From contig UCJA01000031.1 in assembly GCA_900472675.1 (NCBI GenBank), forward strand, positions 1-64,000: a stretch of DNA of 64,000 nt, written 5' to 3'. The position numbers and the translations under genes were made by a program. The DNA is from Hyphomicrobiales bacterium. GTDB lineage: Bacteria > Pseudomonadota > Alphaproteobacteria > Rhizobiales > Rhizobiaceae. The notes below the pieces were generated by a model. The model searched no databases. It was not told where the DNA came from and saw only the letters and a list, made by a program, of their open reading frames with translations. Below are positions 52,611-62,172 of the stretch, one piece after another. The stretch's first letter is position 1, and every line of letters begins with the position of its first letter.

Positions 52611-54909
52611 GACGAGCCCTCCTGGCACCCATTGCAAATGACGTCAGCACGGCCAGCAGCGCATAAACGCCGGTCAGTACCCACAGCCTGCTCCAGTCTT
52701 TGGCCACATCCGATAGCGTGGCGCCCATCTGGTTAATCCGCACCAGCCCATCGATCGCCAAGGTGCTGGGAAAAACACGGCTGAAGGCGCGAAGCACCTC
52801 GGGAATGGACTCGACCGGCCAGGACACGCCGACCATGAAGAACAGCGGCAGACTGGTTGCGACGAAGACCAGCACCGCCGTCTCGCGGCGCCGGAACCAC
52901 AAGCCGACAAACTGCCCCATCAGGCTGCTGGCAAGCAGGAAGGGCACGGCCATCAGCATCACGTCCAGCCCGTGGCCAAGGGTGGAAAAGCCGTAGATGC
53001 GCGGCAGGATGATCATGAAGAGGGCAAGTCCCGGCAGCGCCACGCAGAGATGGGCGAGGGATTGCCCAATGATCGCCTGGATCGTGCCGCGGCGCCGTCT
53101 GGCAGCGACCCCGCCCTCCTGGAACGCCACCCCGCCCAGCATGGCAGCTCCCATCAGCAGCGTTTGCTGGAGGATCAGCACGAAGGCTGCAGGAACCACA
53201 TAGCTGGCATACCCGCCGGTCGGATTGAACAGCGGCGCCGATACGATCTCGATGGGCGAAGCGCGTGCCATCGCGGCCCTGGCGAGACTGCCGTCTGCCC
53301 GCGCTCCGTGTGCCGCAATGTCGGCCGATACCACACCGCTTGCCTCTCGCATCCCCTGCAGGGTGCGGTTGAAGAGAAGGAAATAGGCCGAATCCACATA
53401 GGCTGCGATCCGCGCCTGGCTGCCCCTGAGGATCTCGCGCTCCGTCCCCTCAGGAATGGTGAGAATCGCGAACACCTCACCGCGGGCGAGGGCGGCATGC
53501 GCCTCCGCTGCCGTTTGCGCCCTGACCGTGACACGGACGGCCTCATCCGCATTCAGCACCTGCACCAACTCGCGGCTGGTCTCTGTCCCATCCTGGTCGA
53601 CCACGGCAACAGGAATGTCCCGCAGCACTTGGCCGAGATAGGGCTGCGGATAGAGGGCGCCGTAGATGAGCGGCGCCAGCATCATCAGGGCAAGCACCGC
53701 CCGGTCGTTCAGGATAAGGCGGATCTCCTCGACCATGGAGGACCCGATCCCCCGGCGCACGATCGGCCTCGGGGCCGAAGCTGATGCGGCCAAAGCGCGA
53801 GGAGACCGGCGCGCAGCACTCTTTGCGATCTGTTGCAGCCGAAGTCCGCACAGCGCAAACGCGGCGGTCGGCAGGCCGCGAACCGCCTGGTCGAAGAGGA
53901 TCTGCATGTACCAGCGCAACGGCAGGAACCAGCCCCAGACCTTGGAAAACCCGTTCATGGCCAGAAGTGGAAACCCGACCCCGGCAAAGCCGAAGGCCGG
54001 TGAGCACAAAACCGCAGTCACGCTCAGACCGAAGGCGAGATTGCGGACCAGCAGCTGCAGAAGGGCGCCGATAGCAAGATAAGCCATCAGCAGCAGGCAT
54101 GCGGCCGCACCCATCTGGATGACATCGCCGCGGAACGGGATGTCGAACAACCCGTGGATGATGGCGGAAACCACCGTCATCATCAGCGCGAAAATGAGAA
54201 ACAGGGGGGCGAGCTTGCCCAGCAGAGCCGTGAGCGGATTGCCGCCGGCGGCCCTCAGCCAGGTCCTGACGCTGCGCTGGGAGAATTCCGATCCGACCGC
54301 ATAGCCCGCACTGATGGCGGTCACCACGTGCAGGACCGTGGGCAGCACCGAGCGCAGCAGGAACTGGGCGTAGTTCAGGGCCGGGTTGGTAAGGACGTAT
54401 TGTTCCACCACCAGTGACCCCGCCGCGTAGCCGGAGCTTCGGGCGGGTGCCGGCAAGGTTGCGCTGGCAGCCGCCAAAGCAGAGGAGATGGCACTGGCAG
54501 CATTGTTGCCCGGGGTGAAGAATTGCCGGTTGTAGAAGACGACGATCTGCGGGCGCTTGTTTCCCAAGAGGTCACTCTGGAAATCGGGGGGAATATAGAC
54601 CGCCGCAATGGCTGCGCCCGAGCGGATCGCATGCATGGCGCCGTTGAGGTCCGTAGACCGCTCCGCGACCGTCACCGAAGGAGACGAGGATACGGCCTGC
54701 ACATAGGTCGTCGATATCGCCGACCGGTCCGCATCGACGATGCTGACCGGCAGGTCGCGGATAACCGCTTGGCTGAAGGTGAGCGCCAGCAGGCTGAATG
54801 CCAGAAGCGGCATGCCGATCGCCAGAAACAGCGCAACGCCGTCACTGCGCATCCAGCGCAGTTCCCGCGTTGCGACCAGCCAGAACCCGGAGGGAGGCGG
54901 CGTCTTCAT
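52600..54909 (-). CDS. Fused tandem ABC-2 type permease
   Basis: 769 aa containing two ABC-2 membrane modules in one chain (about 1-350 and 395-769), each with an N-terminal helix, a large periplasmic domain and five further helices. Parallel landmarks: DLPVSIVDADRSAISTTYVQAV in the first and DIPVAVVDQDGTETSRELVQVL in the second. These are the YhhJ/YbhR-type periplasmic domains. Normally two such permeases are separate genes served by one ATPase. No ATPase gene is present in this locus. Its start overlaps the upstream HlyD stop (ATGA). Exports a drug or metabolite if an ATPase is supplied elsewhere. Confidence 0.88.
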   Translation of the reverse strand: MKTPPPSGFWLVATRELRWMRSDGVALFLAIGMPLLAFSLLALTFSQAVIRDLPVSIVDADRSAISTTYVQAVSSSPSVTVAERSTDLNGAMHAIRSGAAIAAVYIPPDFQSDLLGNKRPQIVVFYNRQFFTPGNNAASAISSALAAASATLPAPARSSGYAAGSLVVEQYVLTNPALNYAQFLLRSVLPTVLHVVTAISAGYAVGSEFSQRSVRTWLRAAGGNPLTALLGKLAPLFLIFALMMTVVSAIIHGLFDIPFRGDVIQMGAAACLLLMAYLAIGALLQLLVRNLAFGLSVTAVLCSPAFGFAGVGFPLLAMNGFSKVWGWFLPLRWYMQILFDQAVRGLPTAAFALCGLRLQQIAKSAARRSPRALAASASAPRPIVRRGIGSSMVEEIRLILNDRAVLALMMLAPLIYGALYPQPYLGQVLRDIPVAVVDQDGTETSRELVQVLNADEAVRVTVRAQTAAEAHAALARGEVFAILTIPEGTEREILRGSQARIAAYVDSAYFLLFNRTLQGMREASGVVSADIAAHGARADGSLARAAMARASPIEIVSAPLFNPTGGYASYVVPAAFVLILQQTLLMGAAMLGGVAFQEGGVAARRRRGTIQAIIGQSLAHLCVALPGLALFMIILPRIYGFSTLGHGLDVMLMAVPFLLASSLMGQFVGLWFRRRETAVLVFVATSLPLFFMVGVSWPVESIPEVLRAFSRVFPSTLAIDGLVRINQMGATLSDVAKDWSRLWVLTGVYALLAVLTSFAMGARRARHDH

Positions 54910-55991
54910 GGAGGTCCTGCCGGCGCTTCCGCATAGACACTCATGCCCGGTCGAAGCTGTGGCAGCGGGTCGACGGGATAGGCACGCACCTCGAATGTGC
55001 GCAGGTCGAAGTCTCCGGTGGCTCGCGTTGCCCGCCAGCCGGCATACTCGCCCTTTGAAGCAATCGATCGGACCTCCACCACGATCTGACGATCCCCGAG
55101 CGCCGGTATCCGCATCTGGAAGCGATCTCCGACCTTGAGGCCCTTCACCAGATCCTCGCGCAGGTCGAAGCGCAGCCAGACGTCGGAGAGGTCGACGAGC
55201 GATAGCAAGGGCATGCCCGGCGACACGAACTCGCCCTGCTCCGTCGCGATCTGGTAGACCTGGGCGGCAACCGGAGAGGTCACCACCAGCTCGTTGACCT
55301 GGCTCTGGATGGTATCGAGCGACGCTTGCGCCCTGGCCACATTGGCAAGCGCAACGCCCCGCTCCTCGACCGTGTAGCCCGCCACAGCTTCGTCATAGGC
55401 GAGCCTCGCCTGTTCGGAGCTCCTCTGGGTAATCTGCAGCGAGGTTGTCGCCTCGTCGAGGCGTTGTACCGCGGCGATCCCTTTTGCGACCAGCCCGTTC
55501 AAGCGGTCGTAGGTGGACTGCGCAATGGCGGCTTCGGCAGCGGCCGCCTGAACCGCCGCATTCTTCTGGGCGATGACCTCGGCACGGGTACCGGCGTCGA
55601 TCCGCGCCAGCTCCGCTTGCGCAACGGCAAGCGCCGCTTTCGCCTCGTTCTGCCGCGCGACCACCTCCGGATTGTCGATCTTCACCAGGATCTGGCCGGC
55701 CGTGACATTCTCCCCACGCACTACCGGGCGGTCGGCAACACGGCCATCCACGCGCGCCGCGATATCGATGCGCGTCGCCCCGGCCTCGCCCTGGATCAGC
55801 AGGGGCTGCGGCTGCAGCAGATACCAGAAGGAAAGCCCGAAAATCGCAAGCGAGATCAGCCCAACGATGATCGCCGGAAGCGTCGATCCGCCGGCATCGG
55901 CGGGCGGAGCCGGGATCGCTGGTAAAGGCGACGCCGGCTGTTCAGGGTGTTCGGTCTTGGCATTTGCCGTCATTGTCACCTGTTTCCCCAT
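54906..55991 (-). CDS. HlyD-family membrane fusion protein
   Basis: 361 aa from ATG 55991 (AGGGA upstream); an in-frame ATG at 55973 is also possible. Pro-rich cytosolic N-terminus, one TM helix (about 41-60), the half-motif IAARVDGRVADRPVVRGENVTAGQILVKIDN, a long Ala-rich coiled coil, and the second half-motif ELVVTSPVAAQVYQIATEQGEFVSPGMPLLSL. First gene of the locus HlyD, double permease, HlyD. Two different adaptors flanking one fused permease is unusual and suggests a two-adaptor complex. Confidence 0.9.
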   Translation of the reverse strand: MGKQVTMTANAKTEHPEQPASPLPAIPAPPADAGGSTLPAIIVGLISLAIFGLSFWYLLQPQPLLIQGEAGATRIDIAARVDGRVADRPVVRGENVTAGQILVKIDNPEVVARQNEAKAALAVAQAELARIDAGTRAEVIAQKNAAVQAAAAEAAIAQSTYDRLNGLVAKGIAAVQRLDEATTSLQITQRSSEQARLAYDEAVAGYTVEERGVALANVARAQASLDTIQSQVNELVVTSPVAAQVYQIATEQGEFVSPGMPLLSLVDLSDVWLRFDLREDLVKGLKVGDRFQMRIPALGDRQIVVEVRSIASKGEYAGWRATRATGDFDLRTFEVRAYPVDPLPQLRPGMSVYAEAPAGPP

Positions 55992-56039
55992 GCATTCCCT
56001 ATCCCGACGCTGCCGGATCACTGCGATGCTCAAGCGTCC

Positions 56040-57642
56040 TCAGGCCGCCTTGCTTGCCGCAAATTCGGCCGCGTAGCCCGCTGCAATGCTTCGGATCGCG
56101 CGCCCGATATCGTCGTAGACATGATCAGGAAGGTTGGCGAAGGAGACGCGCACCGACCAAGCGGGCGCATCGAAACCGCTTCCGTTGAGAAGGACGATGC
56201 CGTGATCCTCGGCAAGCTTGAACACCGGATCGAGCGGATGGACATTCGCCTTGACCCAACGGACGACATCGTCGCCCACATACTTGCGCATCCAGAACTC
56301 GAAATCGATCAGCCCGTAATAATAGTCGAAGTGGCTGTCCTTTCCGACGTCGATGCCCAAACCCCTCGATCGCCGCCTCGACACGCTTCTTGACGATGCC
56401 GATGCATCCACGCTGATAGTCCTTGCGGGCATCCATCAGTTCGGTGATCGAAAACAGCATCATCATGACCTGCTGCGGCAATGACAGGCCGGCCGTATGG
56501 TTCAGCGCCACGTCGCGACTGTCGGCGACGATCCGGTCGATGAAGGTGATCTCCCGCGGGTGGAGGGTCAGCGCCCCGTAGCGCTTGTCGAGCAGTTTCA
56601 GCGTCTCCTCGGGCAGGGCCGCAATCAGCCTGTCGAACACGTTATTCTCATGCACGGCAATAGTGCCGAGCCGCCAGCCGGTACATCCGAAGTACTTGCT
56701 GTAGGAATAGACGCCGATCGTATTGTGGGGGAAGGCGCCCATCAGGCCGCGAAAGCCGGGAACGAAAGTCCCGTACACATCGTCGGTGAGGAGAATGAGG
56801 TCGGGGCGTTTTTCCAGGATCTGGCCGATCTTGGCAATCACCTCGTCAGACAGCGCAATGGCGCTCGGATTGCCGGGATTGACGACGAAGAAGGCCTTGA
56901 TGGCGGGATTGAGCAGCTTGTCCAGCTCCGCATCGGTGAACTGGAAATGGTTCTCCTGCGGCGCACGGATATCGACCACGTTGAGCGCGAAATCCTCGAG
57001 ATGCGGCATTTCCAGGTAGGGCGTGAAAATTGGCACGCCAAGCGCGATCGTGTCGCCGGGGTTGAGCAACCGGTTCGACTTCATCGACTTGAAGATGTAG
57101 CACATCGCCGCCGTGCCGCCTTCGACGGCATAGATATTGAACTTGCCTTCCGGCTTCGGATCGCCGCACATCGCCCATTGCAGGTATTCGCGAACGATCT
57201 GCTCGTTGTGGACCAGCATCCTGTCCGGCACCGGGTAGTTGTCGCCGTTGATCGCATCCACCAGTTCATGGACGAACTTGTCGGGCTCGAAGCCAAAGTG
57301 CGCGATCGTCCATTTCAGCATCTCGGCCAGCACCGTGGCACCCGGCAGGTTGGCGTTCGCATGCAGCCAGATGTCGGCTCGCTCGGCAATCCCGGCCGGC
57401 CGCGCCATGCCGCCAATGCCCGGCGGCAGGTCCTGCACCCGCTTGCTTTCCGTCAGCGCGAAATAGCCCAGCGCAAAGAAGCTTTCGCGCGGCGCCGTCG
57501 CGATCCAGTTGGGATTGCCGCGACCGGCGTTGATATAGGTCAGCGCCGCGGTCGAAGACGTCTTCAGGGCCGCCTTGGCCAGGAAGTCCTTGATCTCGAA
57601 AGGGCTGAGAGCTTCGTACTTGGCAAGTCGATGATGTTCCAT
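56040..57642 (-). pseudogene. asdA: Aspartate 4-decarboxylase (bifunctional with aspartate transaminase), frameshifted
   Basis: Normal start ATG 57642 (AGGAG upstream), MEHHRLAKYEALSPFEIKDF. PLP-enzyme landmarks include INAGRGNPNW, VVNPGNPSAIAL, LLTDDVYGTFVPGF and the Schiff-base Lys in YSYSKYFGCTGWRLG. After about residue 426 (VEAAIEG) the frame is lost. The correct C-terminus (LGIDVGKDSHFDYYYGLIDFEFW, on to residues near 56043) continues in the next frame. Removing one base in CCCAAACCCC at 56356-56365 restores about 533 residues, the family length. Paired with the aspT gene upstream. Either a recent inactivating mutation or a sequencing error. Confidence 0.88.
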
Positions 57643-57680
57643 GACGGTCTCCTGAAGAGGGTGAAGTCGCGGGTTCCTTG

Positions 57681-59363
57681 TCAGCCGTTCTGGGTCATCA
57701 GCACGATGACCATTCCAAAGATTGTCAGCAGCATCTGCCCGACGGCGTAGGGCATTCCGTAGCCAAGGGCTGGAACCTTGCTGCGCGCCGTCTCCTGGAT
57801 CATGCCCAGCGCTGCCGTGGTGGTGCGCACGCCGGCGCAGACGCCAAACAGGATCGCGGGATGAAACTTGAACACGTAGTGGCCGAGCAGGACCGCGACG
57901 ATCAGCGGGATCGACGTGGCAACGGCCCCCCACAGGAACAGGCTGATCCCCACCTGCTGCAACCCGGCGACAAAGCCCGGCGCCGCATTGATGCCGACGA
58001 CCGCAATGAACACGTTGAGGCCGAGCGTGTTGAGCAGCCACAGGGCCGGCCCGGGAATGCTGCCGAAGGTGGGATGCACGGTTCTGATATAGCCGAGCAG
58101 CAAGCCCGCAAGCAGCGCACCGCCCGAGGTCGACAGCCCCAGCGGTACGCCGGCCACCCGAAGGCTGAGCGAGCCCAGAAATCCGCCGACGACGATGCCG
58201 GCCGCCACGACCATCAGGTCCGTCGCCTCTGCGGGGCGGTCCGCATGACCGACGGCCTTCACCAGCGCAGCGACGTGAAGGTGGCTCCCCTGTACTGTCA
58301 GGATATCGCCGCGCAGGACCTCGGTTTCCGGCAGCACCGGGATCTCGACAAGGTTGCGCATGATCTTGCGCAGGTAGATCCCGCGCGTCACCGCATCGTC
58401 AGCCAGTTCGCGCAGCGTGCGGCCGGAATAGATCTTGCTGCGCACGAACACGTCCACCTGTTCGACGGGAATGTCGAGCAGGGCCCGGTCATCGACCTCA
58501 GCAGCGGACGCCTCGACCTGCTCCACCAGCACGGTACGGGGGCCGGAGATGGCAACGATGTCGCTAGGCGCAAGCACCGTGGCGGCATCGGCCTCGATGA
58601 TCTGGTCGCCGCGCCGGACGCGTTCCACGAAGATCCGCAATCCGGGGAAGAGTTCCGCCACGGGTTTCCCCGTCAGGGGGCCGGCCTCGATCCGGTAGGC
58701 GCGGACGTCGACGTTGCGATAGGCCGAGAAAACACCTGCGTCGCGGCCCTTGATGCCGCCCATCTCGGCCTCGTAATCGGCGCAGGCCTTCACCAGATCG
58801 ACGCCGATCATCTTGGGACCCAGCTGCGCCAGGATCAGCGCAGATCCGATCGTCCCGAAGATATAGGTGACTGCGTAGCCGATCGGAATGGCATCCGCAT
58901 AGGCCTTCGTCTGCTCGGCAGACAGGCCCAGCCGGTTGATCTGGTCGGTGGCCACGCCGATCGCAGCCGACGTCGTCTGGGAGCCGGCATACATGCCGGC
59001 CGCATAGCCCATGTCGAGCCCGGCAAAACGCGCACAGAGGAAAGGCACCAGCAGGCAGAGCACGAGGACGGTGACCGAAAAGACGATCTGTTTGGGGCCG
59101 TCCTTGCTGAGACCGGCGAAGAACTGCGGCCCGACACCATAGCCGACGGCAAACAGGAACAGCATGAAGAAGGTTGACTTGATGGGGCCGGGAACGGCGA
59201 TCTCCAGCTGACCTATTACAACGGCGGCCAAAAGCGTCGCGGTCACATTGCCGAGGTTGAAACCGCGGATCTTCTTGGGGCCAATCCAGAACCCGATGGC
59301 GAGCGCCAGGAAAACGGCAAGCTCGGGATACTGCCGCAGCGTACTCAACAACCAATCGCTCAT
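57681..59363 (-). CDS. aspT: Aspartate:alanine exchanger (AspT family)
   Basis: 560 aa. Two membrane halves with AspT-type helices (MYAGSQTTSAAIGVATDQINRLG in the first; FGVCAGVRTTTAALGMIQETA in the second), separated by a large cytosolic region of two TrkA-C-like domains (about 205-370). AspT exchanges external aspartate for internal alanine. With the decarboxylase encoded 38 bases downstream, it consumes a cytosolic proton and exports charge, building proton-motive force and alkalising the cell. Here the partner gene is frameshifted, so the cycle may be broken. Confidence 0.94.
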   Translation of the reverse strand: MSDWLLSTLRQYPELAVFLALAIGFWIGPKKIRGFNLGNVTATLLAAVVIGQLEIAVPGPIKSTFFMLFLFAVGYGVGPQFFAGLSKDGPKQIVFSVTVLVLCLLVPFLCARFAGLDMGYAAGMYAGSQTTSAAIGVATDQINRLGLSAEQTKAYADAIPIGYAVTYIFGTIGSALILAQLGPKMIGVDLVKACADYEAEMGGIKGRDAGVFSAYRNVDVRAYRIEAGPLTGKPVAELFPGLRIFVERVRRGDQIIEADAATVLAPSDIVAISGPRTVLVEQVEASAAEVDDRALLDIPVEQVDVFVRSKIYSGRTLRELADDAVTRGIYLRKIMRNLVEIPVLPETEVLRGDILTVQGSHLHVAALVKAVGHADRPAEATDLMVVAAGIVVGGFLGSLSLRVAGVPLGLSTSGGALLAGLLLGYIRTVHPTFGSIPGPALWLLNTLGLNVFIAVVGINAAPGFVAGLQQVGISLFLWGAVATSIPLIVAVLLGHYVFKFHPAILFGVCAGVRTTTAALGMIQETARSKVPALGYGMPYAVGQMLLTIFGMVIVLMTQNG

Positions 59364-60007
59364 AACGCGCCCCCCGACACTGAAAGCTCATGACTGAGCA
59401 TCGAACGAAGGGGCGCATCTGCCAGCATCGTCACGACGCATGCCTGCAATTCACGCGGGCAAGATAGGCACAATGTGGGGAGTTGTATTCCGAAATTTTC
59501 TACTGGAAATGGAATTAAAAGCTAGACGTTGTTTATGTTCGCCTATCACGGATACGATTGATAAATGTTAATTTGCAGTATTAAATATAAGATATACTTA
59601 AAATAAATCCTTGGGCGACAGTAGATAAAGGCGGCCGGGACGCGCGCCCGCCCATAGAAGAGCTCCCGCAGCTTATCAGATTCTCGACCTCGTGGCGCAC
59701 AGCCATGACGAATGCCCTGTCTTTTGCCCAGGGTTTCTCCACCGCGCGCAAGCGTGGTGGGCATCAGGTCGCCAGTGCACTGTAACGTATCGGCATGTAG
59801 TCAAAGGATGGCAGGGAGGCACGGCATCTTCCGTGCCGAGGAAGGTTGAAGGAGTTCGATCGGATCGTAACGGGCAACGAAACGCTAATCTGGCAAACGC
59901 CATTGTCCCGTTTCAGAAGCGCTCACTTCGAGCGCTTCGCTGGCTTGACATCGAGGTCGTGGAAATCTCACATGCGCGCGGTCATGCCTCTTAGGGAGAT
60001 TATTGAG
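59364..60007. other. 644-base gene-free region upstream of aspT and of the secreted protein
   Basis: Divergent control region. From about 59500 to 59620 the base composition drops sharply (AT-rich runs such as TTAATTTGCAGTATTAAATA), unlike the rest of the window. Further right, only weak frames without ribosome sites occur. A strong hairpin lies at 59916-59938. The promoters of aspT (minus) and of the following secreted protein gene (plus) must be here. Confidence 0.6.
59916..59938. repeat. Strong hairpin in leader of secreted-protein gene
   Basis: GAAGCGCTC pairs perfectly with GAGCGCTTC around five bases (9-bp stem). It sits 69-92 bases before the ATG at 60008, inside the probable 5' leader, and could be an RNA structure or the end of a minus-strand transcript. 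Confidence 0.45.
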
Positions 60008-61546
60008 ATGCGTCATAGGCTTATTACGGCGACGAGCGCCATTGTTCTGGCTCTGACCACAGGGGCATCTGCGGCGGATATCAGCCAGGGCGGCGCTAAC
60101 GCCATCCGTGACAATCTCAATCATCTGCTGCCCAAGGACATCGCCAAGAGTGCGCCTATCACGGTCACGCCGGCCGGATCACGCTACGAGATCGCCTATG
60201 ACTTCGCCAAAATGCTGGCGAAGATCAAGAAAGAGGATTTCGACATCAAGGGCCTGAAGCCCTTCAAAATGTTCGCGACACCACAGGACAGCGGGCTCTG
60301 GGATCTCGAAGGAAACAACAACCTCAATGTCAGCGGCCATTTCACCGGGCCTGACAAGAAGCGCTCGGACTTCACCTATTCCGTTGCCGACATGGTGTTT
60401 AACTCGGTCTTCGACCCGGCAATCAGCTACTTCCGCTCCGGAGATTTCAGAGCCAAGGAACTGAAATTCACCTCGTCCACCGATACTGAGGTGATCAATG
60501 CCAGCTTTGGCGAGATGATTCACACGTTGAGCTCAGCCGAAAGCGCCTCTGCCGGCCGTCTGGATTTTGCTGCCAACGGCAAGTTCACCACCTTTGCAGA
60601 GCAGGTCAGCAGCAAGGAAATGCCGCCGATCCAGATCTCGGCAGACAGCGTGGATTTCGATGCCAAGGTCAATGGCATTGCAGCCAGGGACTTGAAGGAC
60701 ATGGTCCTGTTCGTGCTCGATCACGCCGACCAGGAAAAACTCACCAAGGAGAGTGAGACCAAGCTCAAGGAGATGCTCGGCAATGCCTTTCCGCTGCTGA
60801 GTTCGCTTGAGGAAACCATCAGGCTCAACAACTTCGCCGTCACCAGCGCGCTCGGCAGCGGTGGTGCCAAGTCCTTCGGCTATCACTTCACGGTCGATGG
60901 GCCAAGCAACGCGACCCGCATCGGCGTGGGCATGGATGCTGCCGACGTGAAGCTCGATAGCATGCTGGTTCCTGCCGGTTACACCGCCTTCCTGCCGCAG
61001 GCGCTTGATATCCAGTTCGGTCTCTCGGGCATGGATTTCGCAGCCCTTGGCGACGAGTTCATGAAGACGGATTTTACCAAGTCGACCGGCGACAGCGAGA
61101 AGGCGGGACAAAAGGCTGTCGAGAAGCTCTTCCCGGGGGGTATCCTGAAGGTTGATTTTCCGAAGGTCAGCGCCAAATCCGGCGTCTATGACGTTGAGGT
61201 CTCCGGGGAGATGGAAGGGCGCGTCGATACGCAGAAGGACTACACGGTAAAAGCATTGATCGTGGCGCGCGACTACGACAAGACGATCGCGGCCGTGCAG
61301 GAACTGGCAAAGATCGATCCAGATCTGACCCAGGTGTCCTTCGGCCTGATGATGATCAAGGGCTTTGCCAAGGCCGATCCCGATGGCACGCAGCGCTGGG
61401 ACGTGGCGGTTGCAAGCGACGGCTCGGTCAATGTCAACGGCCAGCAGATTAAGGGGCCGGATGCACCGGCCACTGAAGAGGCCCCTCCTTCGGACGAGAT
61501 GGTCCCTTCGGACGAGATGGCGCCTACGGACGAGACCAAGCCCTGA
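60008..61546 (+). CDS. Large secreted/periplasmic protein of unknown function
   Basis: 512 aa; ATG 60008 has AGGGAG upstream. Signal peptide MRHRLITATSAIVLALTTGASA. The mature protein has long alternating strand regions (SGLWDLEGNNNLNVSGHFTG; VDFDAKVNGIAARDLKDMVLFVLDHA) but no enzyme motif. The C-terminus is low-complexity and acidic, with SDEMVPSDEMAPTDE repeats. It has no Cys. General layout resembles periplasmic lipid-handling or assembly-type proteins annotated only as DUFs, but I cannot name the family. Followed by a strong hairpin, so probably a single-gene unit. Confidence 0.8.
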   Translation: MRHRLITATSAIVLALTTGASAADISQGGANAIRDNLNHLLPKDIAKSAPITVTPAGSRYEIAYDFAKMLAKIKKEDFDIKGLKPFKMFATPQDSGLWDLEGNNNLNVSGHFTGPDKKRSDFTYSVADMVFNSVFDPAISYFRSGDFRAKELKFTSSTDTEVINASFGEMIHTLSSAESASAGRLDFAANGKFTTFAEQVSSKEMPPIQISADSVDFDAKVNGIAARDLKDMVLFVLDHADQEKLTKESETKLKEMLGNAFPLLSSLEETIRLNNFAVTSALGSGGAKSFGYHFTVDGPSNATRIGVGMDAADVKLDSMLVPAGYTAFLPQALDIQFGLSGMDFAALGDEFMKTDFTKSTGDSEKAGQKAVEKLFPGGILKVDFPKVSAKSGVYDVEVSGEMEGRVDTQKDYTVKALIVARDYDKTIAAVQELAKIDPDLTQVSFGLMMIKGFAKADPDGTQRWDVAVASDGSVNVNGQQIKGPDAPATEEAPPSDEMVPSDEMAPTDETKP

Positions 61547-61580
61547 TTTTTGTTAGGCAAGACAAAGACGGACCGCCGAT

Positions 61581-61607
61581 GACCGGCGGCACGCTCTGCC
61601 GCCGGTC
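61581..61607 (+). terminator. Strong hairpin, probable terminator
   Basis: GACCGGCGGCA pairs perfectly with TGCCGCCGGTC (11-bp stem, 5-base loop), 34 bases after the stop of the large secreted protein. No T-run, but stem strength and position fit termination. Confidence 0.6.
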
Positions 61608-61639
61608 ATGCGCAGGCCCGCATACGGGAGATTGGGTTG

Positions 61640-61900
61640 ATGGTTGGCTTTTGGATGGCCGTGGTGATACTCGCGGGAGCAGATCAACTGCCCGTTGAAG
61701 TAAGCGCGTTTCTGGAGCGCCGTATCCAGTGTATCCACTGGGCCGACGAGGAAGCTTATGACGATCAGCGTGCCGCCGAGATCGATGAAGCCTTAAGGAA
61801 ACTGCGTTGCGACAGCGTGGAGGCAGAGGAGGCTGGCTTACGCCGTCGCTTTGCGAGAGCCCAACCCGTTTTGAAAGCCCTGAGTACGGAGCCGCACTAG
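61640..61900 (+). CDS. Small secreted hypothetical protein
   Basis: 86 aa from ATG 61640; GGGAG at 61626-61630 sits nine bases upstream. Hydrophobic N-terminal segment (MVGFWMAVVILAGADQLP) like a signal peptide, then a charged helical domain with two Cys (QCIHWADEEAYDDQRAAEIDEALRKLRC, read in parts). This short layout recurs in rhizobial genomes as an uncharacterised secreted protein. Next to it, on the right, is a transposase remnant. Confidence 0.6.
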   Translation: MVGFWMAVVILAGADQLPVEVSAFLERRIQCIHWADEEAYDDQRAAEIDEALRKLRCDSVEAEEAGLRRRFARAQPVLKALSTEPH

Positions 61901-61996
61901 ACGGGTCCCGTTCACGCGATCAAGCTCGCCAGGACGTGCCCGACTACATCGAAATGTTCTATAACCCGAAACGCAAGCACTTCAGAAACGAAGTCC
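61901..61996 (+). mobile_element. IS3-family transposase remnant
   Basis: Reads ARQDVPDYIEMFYNPKRKHFRNE in frame, closely matching the C-terminal part of IS3-family OrfB transposases, where ARxDVFDYIEMFYNPxRKHxxNG precedes the end. Only about 25-30 residues remain, with no catalytic DDE residues and no clear terminal repeats, so it is a dead fragment. Confidence 0.7.
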
Positions 61997-62172
61997 ATGA
62001 ATTATCTATGTTCTCCCATCGCGAGCGACCGTAGATAACACCTTGTGCCCTGGCCTTGGGCGTCAGTCAGCAGAGCGGACGAGCGGCAAGAACTTCCGCT
62101 ATAGCAGGTCACGGTTGCTGTTGGGCGGCCGCAAAGCGTCCGGCGCTTGAGTTGCTCCTGGGGGCGTCCCCA

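Noticed and set aside
55991..56039. Decarboxylase and ABC-2 locus as one operon
   Set aside because: They are close and on the same strand, but functions differ and each has its own ribosome site; without transcript data the link is not claimed.
57643..58041. N-terminal extension of the decarboxylase frame
   Set aside because: It overlaps the aspT coding region and has no family similarity; ATG 57642 has a good ribosome site and the expected N-terminus.
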